Of a stretch of 64,000 bases of DNA, positions 46,279-55,274 are shown one piece after another. The stretch spans positions 372,001-436,000 of the forward strand of contig OY969900.1 in assembly GCA_963704475.1 (NCBI GenBank), given 5' to 3'. Source of the DNA: UBA9655 sp963704475. GTDB taxonomy: Bacteria > Pseudomonadota > Alphaproteobacteria > UBA9655. Position numbers and translations under genes: made by a program. A model generated the notes under the pieces. That model saw only the letters and a list, made by a program, of their open reading frames with translations, had not been told where the DNA came from and made no database searches. Within the stretch, counting starts at the first letter, position 1; each line of letters starts with the position of its first letter.

Positions 46279-48285
46279 CTATTCTAATCCCAATTCTTTT
46301 TCTTCCACGCGTCTTAGTTCATCTCTCAAGCGCGCTGCTTCTTCAAATTCTAAATTCCCTGCAGCATTGAGCATTTTTTTCTCTAAATTTTCCTTGTACG
46401 CTTTGCGTTTTTGAGGAGAGAGGGTAAGGTAAGGGTCCTCCTCCAAAGGAATGGTTGTATGATCTTTTTCATAAACGCTTTCCAAAATCTGATGGATGGA
46501 TTTCTTGATTGTCTCGGGCGTAATGCCGTGGGTTGCATTATAGGCCTGCTGTTTCTCACGGCGCCGTTCGGTTTCTTCTAGGGCTGCTTTTATGGAGTTG
46601 GTCATTTTATCTGCGTATAAAATAACGCGACCTTCTCCGTTCCGTGCGGCTCTACCAATTGTTTGGATGAGAGACGTTTTGGATCTCAAGAACCCCTCCT
46701 TGTCGGCATCTAAAATAGCCACGAGACCACATTCGGGAATATCCAAACCTTCGCGTAAGAGGTTGATGCCGATGAGCGCATCAAAAACCCCTCGTCTTAA
46801 GTCTCGTATAATCTCAATGCGTTCCAACGTTTCGACATCAGAATGGATATACTTTACTTTCACCCCGACTTCACTGAGATACTCTGTCAATGCTTCAGCC
46901 ATGCGCTTGGTTAAGGTCGTGACCAAAACACGGAGTCCCCGTTTCGTCATGGCTTGACACTCAGAGATAAGATCTTCGACTTGATTTGCCACAGGCCGTA
47001 CTACGCAAATCGGGTCTATCAGTCCTGTGGGGCGGATCACTTGCTCGACAAAAATACCCTGTGTTTGAGCCAATTCCCAAGGCCCTGGGGTGGCTGATAC
47101 AAAAACAGTTGTGGGCCGCATTACTTCCCATTCCTCAAATTTTAAAGGTCGGTTGTCTTTGCAGGATGGTAAGCGAAAGCCAAAGTCAGATAGTGTTTTT
47201 TTTCGTGCCGCATCTCCCTTAGACATTCCTCCTATCTGAGGAACCGTCACGTGGCTTTCATCCACAAATAAAAGAGAATCTTTGGGTAAATACTCAAACA
47301 GGGTAGGCGGGGGCTCCCCAGGGGCTCGTCCCGTTAAAAAGCGAGAATAATTTTCAATGCCAGCACACATGCCTGTGGCGGCGAGCATTTCAAGGTCAAA
47401 TTTTGTCCGTTGCTCAAGACGTTGGGCTTCTAACAGTTTCCCCTCCTCTTGGAACTCTTTAAGTCGTTCTTTCAGTTCTGCTTTGATGCCATAGATTGCC
47501 TGCTGCAATGTAGGGCCTGGTGTTACATAGTGAGAATTCGCATAGACCTTAATAGAGGAAAGGGAAGACGTTTTCTTTCCTGTTAAAGGATCTACTTCGT
47601 CAATTGATTCAATCTCATCGCCAAAAAAGGAAAGACGCCACGCGCGGTCCTCATAATGAGAGGGGAAAATCTCAACACAATCTCCTTTTGCCCGAAATGT
47701 TCCGCGAGAAAAATCAATGTCATTCCGCTTATATTGAAGGGAAACAAGCTGGCGGAGCAGATCATCCCGATTGACTCGATCTTTCACGCTCAAGGGAATA
47801 ACCATTTGACTATAAGTTTCTACCGACCCAATGCCATAAATGCAGGAGACACTGGCCACAATAATAACGTCCCGTCTCTCAAGAAGAGAGCGGGTAGCTG
47901 AATGGCGCATGCGGTCAATTTGCTCATTAATCGTTGCTTCTTTCTCAATAAAAGTATCCGTGCGTGGCACATAGGCTTCTGGCTGATAATAGTCATAATA
48001 AGATACAAAATACTCAACGGCATTATGGGGAAAGAAGGCTTTCATTTCTTCATAAAGTTGAGCTGCGAGTGTTTTATTAGGTGCCATAACGAGGGCCGGC
48101 TTTCCTTGTGCTGCAATGACTTGAGCTATGGTAAAGGTTTTTCCTGACCCCGTAACCCCGAGGAGTACCTGGTCTCGTGTTCCGCTTGTTATTCCTTCAT
48201 TTAAGGCTGCGATAGCTCGTGGTTGATCCCCTGCAGAGGAAAAGTCAGATACAAGAGTAAAGAGGGGAGGGGGTGGTTGGGTCAT
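46279..48285 (-). CDS. uvrB: Excinuclease ABC subunit B
   Basis: 668 aa, full length. Walker A GVTGSGKT, beta-hairpin YVSYYDYYQPEAYVP, helicase motifs LLFVDESHV, FVSATPG, INLLREGLDIPE, GRAARN, and a C-terminal UVR domain (LEFEEAARLRDELRR) that docks UvrC. Central to nucleotide-excision repair; complements the light-dependent photolyases in this window. Confidence 0.97.
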   Translation of the reverse strand: MTQPPPPLFTLVSDFSSAGDQPRAIAALNEGITSGTRDQVLLGVTGSGKTFTIAQVIAAQGKPALVMAPNKTLAAQLYEEMKAFFPHNAVEYFVSYYDYYQPEAYVPRTDTFIEKEATINEQIDRMRHSATRSLLERRDVIIVASVSCIYGIGSVETYSQMVIPLSVKDRVNRDDLLRQLVSLQYKRNDIDFSRGTFRAKGDCVEIFPSHYEDRAWRLSFFGDEIESIDEVDPLTGKKTSSLSSIKVYANSHYVTPGPTLQQAIYGIKAELKERLKEFQEEGKLLEAQRLEQRTKFDLEMLAATGMCAGIENYSRFLTGRAPGEPPPTLFEYLPKDSLLFVDESHVTVPQIGGMSKGDAARKKTLSDFGFRLPSCKDNRPLKFEEWEVMRPTTVFVSATPGPWELAQTQGIFVEQVIRPTGLIDPICVVRPVANQVEDLISECQAMTKRGLRVLVTTLTKRMAEALTEYLSEVGVKVKYIHSDVETLERIEIIRDLRRGVFDALIGINLLREGLDIPECGLVAILDADKEGFLRSKTSLIQTIGRAARNGEGRVILYADKMTNSIKAALEETERRREKQQAYNATHGITPETIKKSIHQILESVYEKDHTTIPLEEDPYLTLSPQKRKAYKENLEKKMLNAAGNLEFEEAARLRDELRRVEEKELGLE

Positions 48286-48576
48286 TTTGTAGTGATATTC
48301 CTAGAAGCGACTACATGAGGCACACATATGGTATCTTACATTTATGAAGACTAGCACAAAATTCATGTAAGTGCAAATTAATTCTACAAATGGGCAATTA
48401 AAATTTAATAAAAAAATTTATTTTTTCTTCAATATTGTCATAATGATGAACACTTCACGGGTCTAGCTCAATGGTTTTTTTGCGCATATAAATGTAAGGT
48501 TGGGTAGGTGTAACTCATCAATCTGAAGGTGCAGAGACAAATTTTGCGCACGGGTCCATACTTTCCTGAAAAAAAT
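48286..48576. other. Intergenic stretch, nothing recognised
   Basis: AT-rich spacer carrying the uvrB promoter on the minus strand. No ORF with a ribosome site, RNA gene or strong repeat seen. Confidence 0.35.
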
Positions 48577-48698
48577 CCATGATGTTAAGGGTTTCTTTAC
48601 CAAAGTGTTGGATGATGGGCCTCAAAGAACAACGGATGGCGTTTAAGGAATTAATTCCAAACCACAAAACGTTATAAACATGACATAGGAGACATATC
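48577..48698 (+). promoter_or_regulatory. Leader/promoter region shared with the His-rich gene (copy C)
   Basis: Aligns with the region before the His-rich gene: gatgttaa, ggtttctttaccaaagtgt, the (g)gatgatgg block, cc..a.aaaacg and tatcATGGAAAAAAAGA are common. ATAGGAGACATATC supplies the ribosome site. Confidence 0.65.
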
Positions 48699-49136
48699 AT
48701 GGAAAAAAAGATGTTACGTATCATAGCATGCGGATTGGCTTTCTCTGCTGTAAGTGCGAGCGAACTCGTGGCGCAGCCGTACTGCGGCCCCGGGCTGCAA
48801 TGGTGTCCTGCTGGTTGCCAAAATATAGATTGCACCTGTTCCGAAGGGCCTTTTTGTGGCATTGGCTGTACTGAGGAGGAAAAAAATAAAGGTTCTATAC
48901 CTTGCGGGGGGAAGTGCTATCCCAAGGGCTATCAGTGCTATGGTGGTGAGATTGGTGGAATCGCTTGTAAACCAAATTATCAACCTTGCGGTACGGAGGG
49001 CGATGAGAAGCTGTGCTCTCCCAAGGGTTCTATACCTTGCGGGGGGAAGTGCTATCCCAAGGGCTATCAGTGCCATGATGGTATCCCTTGTGGCCCCGAT
49101 CAAAAGTTTTACGATGGTAAGTGCTGGGCTTCTTAA
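48699..49136 (+). CDS. Secreted cysteine-rich repeat protein
   Basis: 145 aa. Signal peptide MEKKMLRIIACGLAFSAV..., cut near LVAQ, is homologous to that of the His-rich protein. The mature part has about 20 Cys and two identical GSIPCGGKCYPKGYQC units (48-bp perfect DNA repeats). Resembles disulphide-rich secreted or metal-binding proteins; not recognised as a family. Could act outside the cell or in a host. Confidence 0.7.
   Translation: MEKKMLRIIACGLAFSAVSASELVAQPYCGPGLQWCPAGCQNIDCTCSEGPFCGIGCTEEEKNKGSIPCGGKCYPKGYQCYGGEIGGIACKPNYQPCGTEGDEKLCSPKGSIPCGGKCYPKGYQCHDGIPCGPDQKFYDGKCWAS
48891..49073 (+). repeat. Perfect 48-bp direct repeat in the Cys-rich gene
   Basis: 48891-48938 and 49026-49073 are identical, 135 bp (45 codons) apart. 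No synonymous differences, so the duplication is recent or kept uniform by recombination. Confidence 0.85.
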
Positions 49137-49163
49137 AATAGTTCGTGGGTAAAAAAAATCAGA

Positions 49164-49306
49164 CTTATACCATTTCGCATTCAATAGGTGGATATTCTGG
49201 ATTGCTTCGCTTCGCTCGCAATGATGTAAATTGGCGTCATTGCGAGGAGCCGAAGGCGACGAAGCAACCAAGTTTTGTCTGCCACTTGATTGATAAGTGG
49301 TATTAG
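49164..49306. repeat. 143-bp palindromic repeat, copy B
   Basis: Same length and nearly the same sequence as copy A at 39018-39160; differences are a few substitutions in the loop (acggaaa against atgtaaa) and elsewhere. Lies 28 bases after the Cys-rich gene. Confidence 0.85.
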
Positions 49307-49311
49307 AACCT

Positions 49312-49576
49312 GTCGTCATGAATAAAAATGGCGAAGAACTTCCTCCGCCTCTCCCCTTGTGGGAGAGGTCGCTCCCGAAGGGAGCGGTGAAGGGAGAGAA
49401 GTATTGCAGTGTAGAAGTATTGAAGAAATAAGAACGGGTACTTCGATGTTTCCAATTCCTAGATTCTGTGCAGCACCGTTACACTGATACCCCTCACTCG
49501 CCGCTGCGCGACGATCTCTCCCACAAGGGAGGAGAATCCTTCAGAGTTTTTAATAGGCTTCCTCGATCATGACGAC
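49312..49576. repeat. 265-bp element with 10-bp inverted ends
   Basis: gtcgtcatga (49312-49321) and tcatgacgac (49567-49576) are perfect inverted ends. Inside each, a hairpin built on ctctcccacaaggg and its complement (49348-49368 and 49515-49534) forms a second inverted layer. No ORF inside. A truncated copy lies at 60845-60903. Confidence 0.6.
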
Positions 49577-49582
49577 TGATTT

Positions 49583-50878
49583 TTACTCCTCAAGCAACAG
49601 AGGTTTGTGCCGTGCGGAGCGGTGGCGGTCTTTTAATTCAATATCGATGTACCTATCTGTAATTGTGCTTGAGCTATGGCCGGCATCGTCTCTGACATGT
49701 TCTCGTGGGCGATGTTTTACATCATCGGATATGCCGGTATGCCGCAGCCAATGGACCGTTGCTTCGGCAAGGGCGTCTGCTTCTTCTTGAAGGCCTGCTT
49801 TGTTCAGCTCTTTAATGCTTTCATCAAAACAATATTGGACGACACGGCGAATATACGTTGTGCTAGTAATAGCACCTTTTCCTTTGATTTTAGGTAAGAG
49901 AGCTGACGTATCTGAAGGCGAGGGGAGGGGGGACAATTCTAAATGAGTACGCCAACGCTTAAGAGAGGCTAACGTGGCGTTACTGACGGCGATTTGTCGT
50001 TCCTTATTGCCTTTTCCAACTGTTGTAAACCACCAGTTTCCTTCACTATCGCGGTGAAAATGATTCATAAGAGGGATCCATCGTGGACTTGCTGCAAGCT
50101 CTGATATCCGGAGATAAAGGGTATAGAGAATGGAAATCATAAAGAATGTTCGTTCATGAGACAGGGGATCTGTTTCGGCGAGATGGTTCGCCATTTTTAT
50201 AACATATTGCCATTGAAGCTCTGACAATCTTCGAATTTTAGATTGCCCCTGTTGTTTGCGGATAAATTTGCTTTTTTGACGAATCAGGGCAACAGGATTC
50301 ATGAAGACATGGTTTTCTTGGACTAGGCAATTAAAGAACGTGCTGAGAATAGAAAAAATTTCTTTCGTACTGCCGAGAGACAGCTCAAAATTCTTGAGGT
50401 CAGGGCGCTCTCCTTTGCGATGAGCTGCTTTAGGAATAGTCGACACAAAAGGTCGCCATTCGGGGTTAGGGAGGCGCGCCCCCTCTTTCTCGATAAAACG
50501 GGGGGCTTTTTTGACTCCTATCCAAGAGGAGGGAGGATTTTGGCAAAAATGAACAAAGGCTTCTATATCTTCACGTCTGAGTTGGTTTAATGTCTTATTG
50601 TTTATATGAAGACACCACTGCAGCAGTCTTTCGACCTCTCTCCGATAGGAATTAAAAGTGCCTTGGCTGCCTCTATAATTTTTTAGAAAGGAAATGCTTG
50701 CTAAAAAATCTTGTGTTTGTTCTGGGGTCAAGTCTTTGGGTGGAAAACACTCTTTAATATAATCCAGAGAATCAAAAAGAGGGAGAAGCGTCTTTTTTTT
50801 ATTCATTATACTTGAGGCAAAATTATTTTCCCGGTTGAACTTTGCAATTTGCTCAGTGTTAAGGCTCAAATTAAACAT
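49583..50878 (-). CDS. Tyrosine recombinase / integrase
   Basis: 431 aa from the ATG at 50878; other starts (GTG 50914, ATG 50806) cannot be excluded. N-terminal SAM-like core-binding domain, C-terminal catalytic domain with RISELAA (Arg), WFTTVGKGNKERQI (Lys), HWLRHTGISDD (His-x-x-Arg), GHSSSTITDRY (His, nucleophile Tyr). All active-site residues kept. No XerC/XerD features I can name; probably an element or chromosome-borne integrase. Its stop is 6 bases from the palindromic element. Confidence 0.87.
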   Translation of the reverse strand: MFNLSLNTEQIAKFNRENNFASSIMNKKKTLLPLFDSLDYIKECFPPKDLTPEQTQDFLASISFLKNYRGSQGTFNSYRREVERLLQWCLHINNKTLNQLRREDIEAFVHFCQNPPSSWIGVKKAPRFIEKEGARLPNPEWRPFVSTIPKAAHRKGERPDLKNFELSLGSTKEIFSILSTFFNCLVQENHVFMNPVALIRQKSKFIRKQQGQSKIRRLSELQWQYVIKMANHLAETDPLSHERTFFMISILYTLYLRISELAASPRWIPLMNHFHRDSEGNWWFTTVGKGNKERQIAVSNATLASLKRWRTHLELSPLPSPSDTSALLPKIKGKGAITSTTYIRRVVQYCFDESIKELNKAGLQEEADALAEATVHWLRHTGISDDVKHRPREHVRDDAGHSSSTITDRYIDIELKDRHRSARHKPLLLEE

Positions 50879-51065
50879 AACAAACAGCAGGAGTTGATAC
50901 GGAAAACCTATCACAGCATTGGCGGATCATACAAGGAAAACTTTGAACGCAGAGATAGATTCCTCTTATTTATTATTGACTTTTTCAAATATAATATTAT
51001 ATCAGTTAGCTATGTCTTCCAGCTCCCTCTAAAAGTTGAGAATGGCGTAAGTTTTAGGAGTTCTT

Positions 51066-51563
51066 ATGAAAAAATATCTTGTATTAATGCTCCCCTTATT
51101 TCTTTCCGCGTGTATGAAAACTTCGAGCACTCAATTAACACAACTTCAGGTGCATGAGTTCCAAACGCGTACGTTTGACACGACAAACGCAAATGAAGTC
51201 TTAACGGCCATCGTTGAAGTCTTTCAAGGCCAGGGTTTTATGGTCAAAAATGTCGTTCCCCAAGTTGGTCTTGTTTCTGCCATCAAAGAAGTTAATTTAG
51301 AAGATTCAAATCCGGCTTTCTTGAGGGCCGTTCTTGGGAGCATAAATCCAGCATGGGGAGGAAAGAACAGCGTTGTGGAAGCAACAGCAAATGTTCGGAC
51401 GTTCAACGAACAAACAAAAGTACGAGTGACCTTTCAACAGAAAGTTATGAACAATAGCGGGACGCTTGATACCGTTAGTACTATTGAAGACCCCCAATTT
51501 TACCAATTTTTCTTTGATGAGGTAGGGAAAAGTATCTTTATTGAAAAGCAACATATGAGGTAA
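51066..51563 (+). CDS. Lipoprotein of unknown function
   Basis: 165 aa. Lipobox LFLSAC (Cys about residue 16). Mature part rich in beta-type sequence (TRTFDTTNANEVLTAIVEVFQGQGF); no family named. TAGGAG seven bases before ATG. Probable membrane-anchored envelope protein. Just downstream lies an IS30-like remnant. Confidence 0.65.
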   Translation: MKKYLVLMLPLFLSACMKTSSTQLTQLQVHEFQTRTFDTTNANEVLTAIVEVFQGQGFMVKNVVPQVGLVSAIKEVNLEDSNPAFLRAVLGSINPAWGGKNSVVEATANVRTFNEQTKVRVTFQQKVMNNSGTLDTVSTIEDPQFYQFFFDEVGKSIFIEKQHMR

Positions 51564-51571
51564 GGCCACAT

Positions 51572-51680
51572 TCAAGTTTGAAGTGCAACCCTGATTAAAT
51601 TTTTGTTAAAAGCCTCGAGTGGAGTTAGCCAGCCGAGAGATTTTTTTTGGGGTTGTGTTGATTCAAACTCGAATATACTG
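51572..51680 (-). pseudogene. 3' remnant of an IS30-like transposase
   Basis: On the minus strand, FESTQPQKKSLGWLTPLEAF runs to a TGA at 51572-51574. The (Q/R)P(Q/R)K-LG--TP-E-F block is the end of IS30-family transposases. No inverted ends, no further domains: a decayed fragment. Confidence 0.5.
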
Positions 51681-51761
51681 CTCTTAAAAGGAGTCATATT
51701 TGAGTCAGCTGATGAACAGCTGAGTCAGATTAAACTGAAACCATAAACGAGGAAAATTATT

Positions 51762-52196
51762 ATGTATAAAAAATTACTCCAGATATCAGCAAGTCTTGGT
51801 GGCTTAGTTTTAGGCCTGGCCTGCCAAAGTGTGCTGGCGATGGGTCCTATCACACCCCCAACATTAGACCAGGTTAATGAAGGCCTGCGGAGAATCCGAC
51901 CCCACCAAATCGAGCTCAAACAAGAGAGCCAGTGGCAGGGCACGGCTGAACTTCCCGGAAACTGGGCATTGACGGCAGTTACCCGAGAAAAGAGATATAA
52001 CTGCCCGCCATTTCCTGAATGCAGCGCATTAGTGGGTGGGGAGGTGTTCCATGAGGTGGGGCTAGGAGGGATTCATCGAGTAGGATTTGAGGTAAGATTT
52101 GAGTGCGGAAATCTCTGGTATGTGACCGCTCATCAGTTTTGTGATCGTGGCCGCCGCTTCTGGGAGTGGAATGGGACGGCTTTTGTGCAAAAATGA
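51762..52196 (+). CDS. Small secreted protein of unknown function
   Basis: 144 aa. Signal peptide ends near SVLAMG. Mature part has four Cys (NCPPFPEC, FECG, FCDRG) and ends WEWNGTAFVQK. Not recognised. GAGGAAA ahead of the ATG. Between a decayed IS and a long non-coding stretch, so possibly accessory. Confidence 0.55.
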   Translation: MYKKLLQISASLGGLVLGLACQSVLAMGPITPPTLDQVNEGLRRIRPHQIELKQESQWQGTAELPGNWALTAVTREKRYNCPPFPECSALVGGEVFHEVGLGGIHRVGFEVRFECGNLWYVTAHQFCDRGRRFWEWNGTAFVQK

Positions 52197-52534
52197 AAAT
52201 GACCCGTAAGTCGGGGCCATTGAGGTGTGGCACAGAGTCACCTGATAGACTGTGGGGCCTCGCGCTTCTCTGAGAAGATAGTGTCGATAGTGCATAAATA
52301 GTTGAACATGGGTCGGGTTTTTAAACGCTTACATCTCAGCCTTGTTGGAACCCATGGCGACCGCACTTAAAAGTGTTTATTTGATTGGAGATTTTTTTTT
52401 TACATATTCGATTGTCACATAATATAGGTTGTTGGTCTTGATGTTTTAAGCCCGGGTCCTTCGGACATACATAAGTTGTTGCACTGCGTTGTCTCAAAAT
52501 GCAAGCGCTCCTTACAATTGACGAACACTCAATA
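52197..52534. other. Intergenic stretch; weak hairpin only
   Basis: aatgacccgtaagtcggggc at 52193-52212 with following catt forms an imperfect short stem after the stop of the secreted protein; it may be a terminator without a T-run. No gene seen. Confidence 0.3.
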
Positions 52535-54079
52535 CTACAGGCTCTCCCCCTTTGCCAAAAGAAAATCAAGAGCAAGGGCGCGGGCCTCTGCGGGATATCC
52601 TAAGTGCATCAATGCTTCGAGAAGGCGGGCAAGTTTATCCGGAGAAAAGTCTTGGAGAGGCGTTTCTCCGATGAGGGTGAGCACAAGAAGAAGTCCTTCC
52701 CCTTTGCGATGACTTTTCACAGCAGCTTCTAAAAGGTCCAAAGAATCCCCCTCAAAAAGAGTCTTTTCTTGCCGCCAAGAGGGCAAGGGGGGTTCTCCTT
52801 TTATTTCAGGTCCAAAAGGAATCTGTAAGGCGTTAAAGAGGCGCCTCAGGATGTATGAATTTTTTGATGCTGTGCTTGGATTGCTGCGCATTTGATAGGC
52901 CTGCCACGCTTGCCCTTGAGACTCTTCCCATGGAATTTGAGGAAAAGCAAGGTGCAGGAGAGGCAAAAGAGCGATGGCCTCATCAGGAGCTTCGCGCATA
53001 TAAAAAGAAGCCCATTTTTTTGAAAGATCTCTGTTATCACTGCTCAAAAACGCGCGAATCAAATAAGGTGCTAAAGGAATATTTTCAAGAGAGGGCTCTA
53101 TTTTTAAAAGGTCTGTTTGAAACACTTCCGCAATAAATCCTAATTTTTGTTCTTGGGAAGCGGCTTTGAATAAAGGCAGAAGCTCTTTTGGGTTTGATGT
53201 TTTAAAAGCAGCAGCAAATTTTCCCAAAAGGGTTTCAGGCGACGCTTCTTGAATAAGGGGTAAAAAAGACTCTGATGGTAAGAGTCCCTCAGCTGCAGCT
53301 TTTTCAGAAACCAAGAGACGGGTTTTAAAAGGGAGTTTTTTCAACATTGCCACAAGAGCGAGGGAGGAGGGAGAAAGAATTTTAAAATTTTCTTCCGGAA
53401 TGTCTTGGCCCGTTTCTCCCCAAACTGTCAGAAGAAAAGGGGATTTTCCAATTGCAGGATCAAAAGAGGGGCGAAGAGCAGGATCAAAAAGGGTATTGAG
53501 AAGAGAAACGCTCTTTAGATCGGACTCGTGAGCAAGTTCAAGCGCTATTTTTCCACGTTCTTCTTCTCCACTGAGATAAAGACAATAAATATTTTGTTTT
53601 TTCCACTCAAGGACGGGAGAGGTACGCATAAGATTGGCAATCTTCTCGCATGCTTTTTTCTTTTCGCCGCTCAGCCATTGAATATCAAGAAGAAAAGCTT
53701 CTTTGTTGGGGAGGGATGTCTCCAAAAGGAGTTCTCTCGCTTTTTCAAAATTCCCCGTTTCTATAAGGAGAGATAGCCGTGTTTTTTCATAAGGAGAGTC
53801 CGGGAGAAGAGACTCATAGGCCTCGTTTAAAATCTTAGAGCGTAACACACGGAGAGCGGGAGAAGTTAGATGAAGGGGAATTTTAGGAAAATATGTCTCG
53901 ACAAGAGAAAGAGGGGTTCCTTCCCATACGCTAGTTGTTTCGTTTGAGGAAGGAAGAAGAGACGCAGCCTCCTGTCTCACCTCTTTTTTCGGAATAAGTT
54001 GAATAGGCTGCGCTTGCGCAGTGTTCCAAGATAAAAAGAGGTTTTCCCAAATAAGAGCGTTAAGAAGGAAGCTTTTCAT
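52535..54079 (-). CDS. Exported helical-repeat protein of unknown function
   Basis: 514 aa. Signal peptide ends near NTAQAQ. The rest is Leu/Glu/Lys/Ala-rich helices of TPR-like or solenoid style (YEKTRLSLLIETGNFEKARELLLE, EKKKACEKIANLM), suggesting a periplasmic scaffold. No domain recognised. The ATG lies 20 bases inside the end of the small ORF upstream and lacks its own strong ribosome site, so translation is likely coupled. Confidence 0.65.
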   Translation of the reverse strand: MKSFLLNALIWENLFLSWNTAQAQPIQLIPKKEVRQEAASLLPSSNETTSVWEGTPLSLVETYFPKIPLHLTSPALRVLRSKILNEAYESLLPDSPYEKTRLSLLIETGNFEKARELLLETSLPNKEAFLLDIQWLSGEKKKACEKIANLMRTSPVLEWKKQNIYCLYLSGEEERGKIALELAHESDLKSVSLLNTLFDPALRPSFDPAIGKSPFLLTVWGETGQDIPEENFKILSPSSLALVAMLKKLPFKTRLLVSEKAAAEGLLPSESFLPLIQEASPETLLGKFAAAFKTSNPKELLPLFKAASQEQKLGFIAEVFQTDLLKIEPSLENIPLAPYLIRAFLSSDNRDLSKKWASFYMREAPDEAIALLPLLHLAFPQIPWEESQGQAWQAYQMRSNPSTASKNSYILRRLFNALQIPFGPEIKGEPPLPSWRQEKTLFEGDSLDLLEAAVKSHRKGEGLLLVLTLIGETPLQDFSPDKLARLLEALMHLGYPAEARALALDFLLAKGESL

Positions 54080-54197
54080 TCGGGATCATTTTTTCAATGC
54101 GGGTAGAGGGCGCTGGAATCCCCCACATAGATAATGTTAAGAGTCCCGCAAGGAGCAAAAGCCCCATAATTCCCCATAAGGCACGTACCAATGTCAT
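54060..54197 (-). CDS. Small membrane protein (45 aa)
   Basis: ATG at 54197 with GGAGAG six bases upstream. One transmembrane helix (WGIMGLLLLAGLLTLSMWG) then IPAPSTRIEKMIPNEKLPS. Overlaps the 514-aa exported protein by 20 bases, so the two are an operon. Too short for usual gene finders; the strong ribosome site and the helix support it. Confidence 0.6.
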   Translation of the reverse strand: MTLVRALWGIMGLLLLAGLLTLSMWGIPAPSTRIEKMIPNEKLPS

Positions 54198-54341
54198 TAG
54201 TCTCTCCATTGTTTGCTTGAAGTATTACTCTGAGTTGAGAGGAATCTCAAGAGAAAGTATTGATCTTTAGGTCTCCGCATGACAGGCAGGAAAAATTCGA
54301 CTAAGGTACTTTTATGTCCATCAACTATAAGGATCTGCGCT

Positions 54342-55274
54342 ATGAAACTTATTGCGTGTAATAGCAATCGACCGCTTGCGGAAGGAATTGCGGGCTATCT
54401 TGACACATCACTTGCAGAAGCCGTGATTCGGCGATTTCCGGATAACGAGATTTTTGTTGAGATCTTAGAAACTGTCCGGGGCGAAGATATGTTTGTGATT
54501 CAATCCACAAGCAAGCCTGTAAATGATTACTTAATGGAGCTTTTGGTTGCAATTGATGCTCTGAAACGGGGTTCAGCGCGACGCATTACAGCTTGCATTC
54601 CTTATTTTGGATATGCGCGTCAAGACCGAAAATCAGGCCCTCGTACACCTATTTCGGCTAAATTAGTGGCAGATATACTGACAACAGCTGGAGCAGATCG
54701 TGTGTTGACGTTGGATCTTCATGCGGGTCAAATTCAGGGCTTTTTTAATATTCCGGTGGATAACCTTTTTGCGGCTCCTCTTTTTCAAAAAGATATCCAA
54801 GATCGGTTGCCACCAGGCAAGCTTCTGATTGTTTCTCCTGATGTCGGCGGTGTTGTTCGTGCGCGAGATCTTGCAAATAGGCTTTCATGTAATCTTGCCA
54901 TTATTGATAAACGACGTGCAAAGCCAGGAATTTCAAAAGTGATGAACGTTATTGGTGAGGTAAAAGGCCATCATTGTGTGATTACGGACGATATCGTAGA
55001 TTCCGCAGGAACGCTGTGTAATGCGGCTGATGCGTTAATGAAAGCAGGTGCTACTTCTGTAAGGGCCTATGTGAGCCATGGAGTCTTGTCCCCTCCGGCT
55101 TTGGTGCATCTTGAAGAATCAGCGCTTAGTGAACTTGTTGTAACGGATAGTATCATAGCGACGGACGACGTCAAAGCGTGCTCTAAAATTCGTCAAATTT
55201 CTTTGGCACCTTTATTCGGGGAAGCCATTGCGCGTATTAAGGATGAGAGGTCTGTTTCTGCTTTATTTGATTAG
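54342..55274 (+). CDS. prs: Ribose-phosphate pyrophosphokinase
   Basis: 310 aa from the ATG at 54342 (AAGGA upstream), the normal length; a longer frame from 54279 is unlikely. MKLIACNSNRPLAEGIAGYL, FGYARQDRKSGPRTPISAKL, catalytic flexible-loop region KRRAKPG, PRPP-binding DDIVDSAGTLCNA. Makes PRPP for nucleotides, His and Trp. Its end overlaps mlaC by 38 bases tail to tail. Confidence 0.96.
   Translation: MKLIACNSNRPLAEGIAGYLDTSLAEAVIRRFPDNEIFVEILETVRGEDMFVIQSTSKPVNDYLMELLVAIDALKRGSARRITACIPYFGYARQDRKSGPRTPISAKLVADILTTAGADRVLTLDLHAGQIQGFFNIPVDNLFAAPLFQKDIQDRLPPGKLLIVSPDVGGVVRARDLANRLSCNLAIIDKRRAKPGISKVMNVIGEVKGHHCVITDDIVDSAGTLCNAADALMKAGATSVRAYVSHGVLSPPALVHLEESALSELVVTDSIIATDDVKACSKIRQISLAPLFGEAIARIKDERSVSALFD

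Noticed and set aside
35463..49306. Repeats considered as a CRISPR array
   Set aside because: The repeats are either contiguous 8-mers or dispersed palindromes; there are no regularly spaced repeats with unique spacers and no cas genes.
48714..49319. 201-codon minus-strand ORF opposite the Cys-rich gene
   Set aside because: It is the antisense of a repeat-rich coding region plus palindromic repeat B; the plus-strand gene has the signal peptide and ribosome site.
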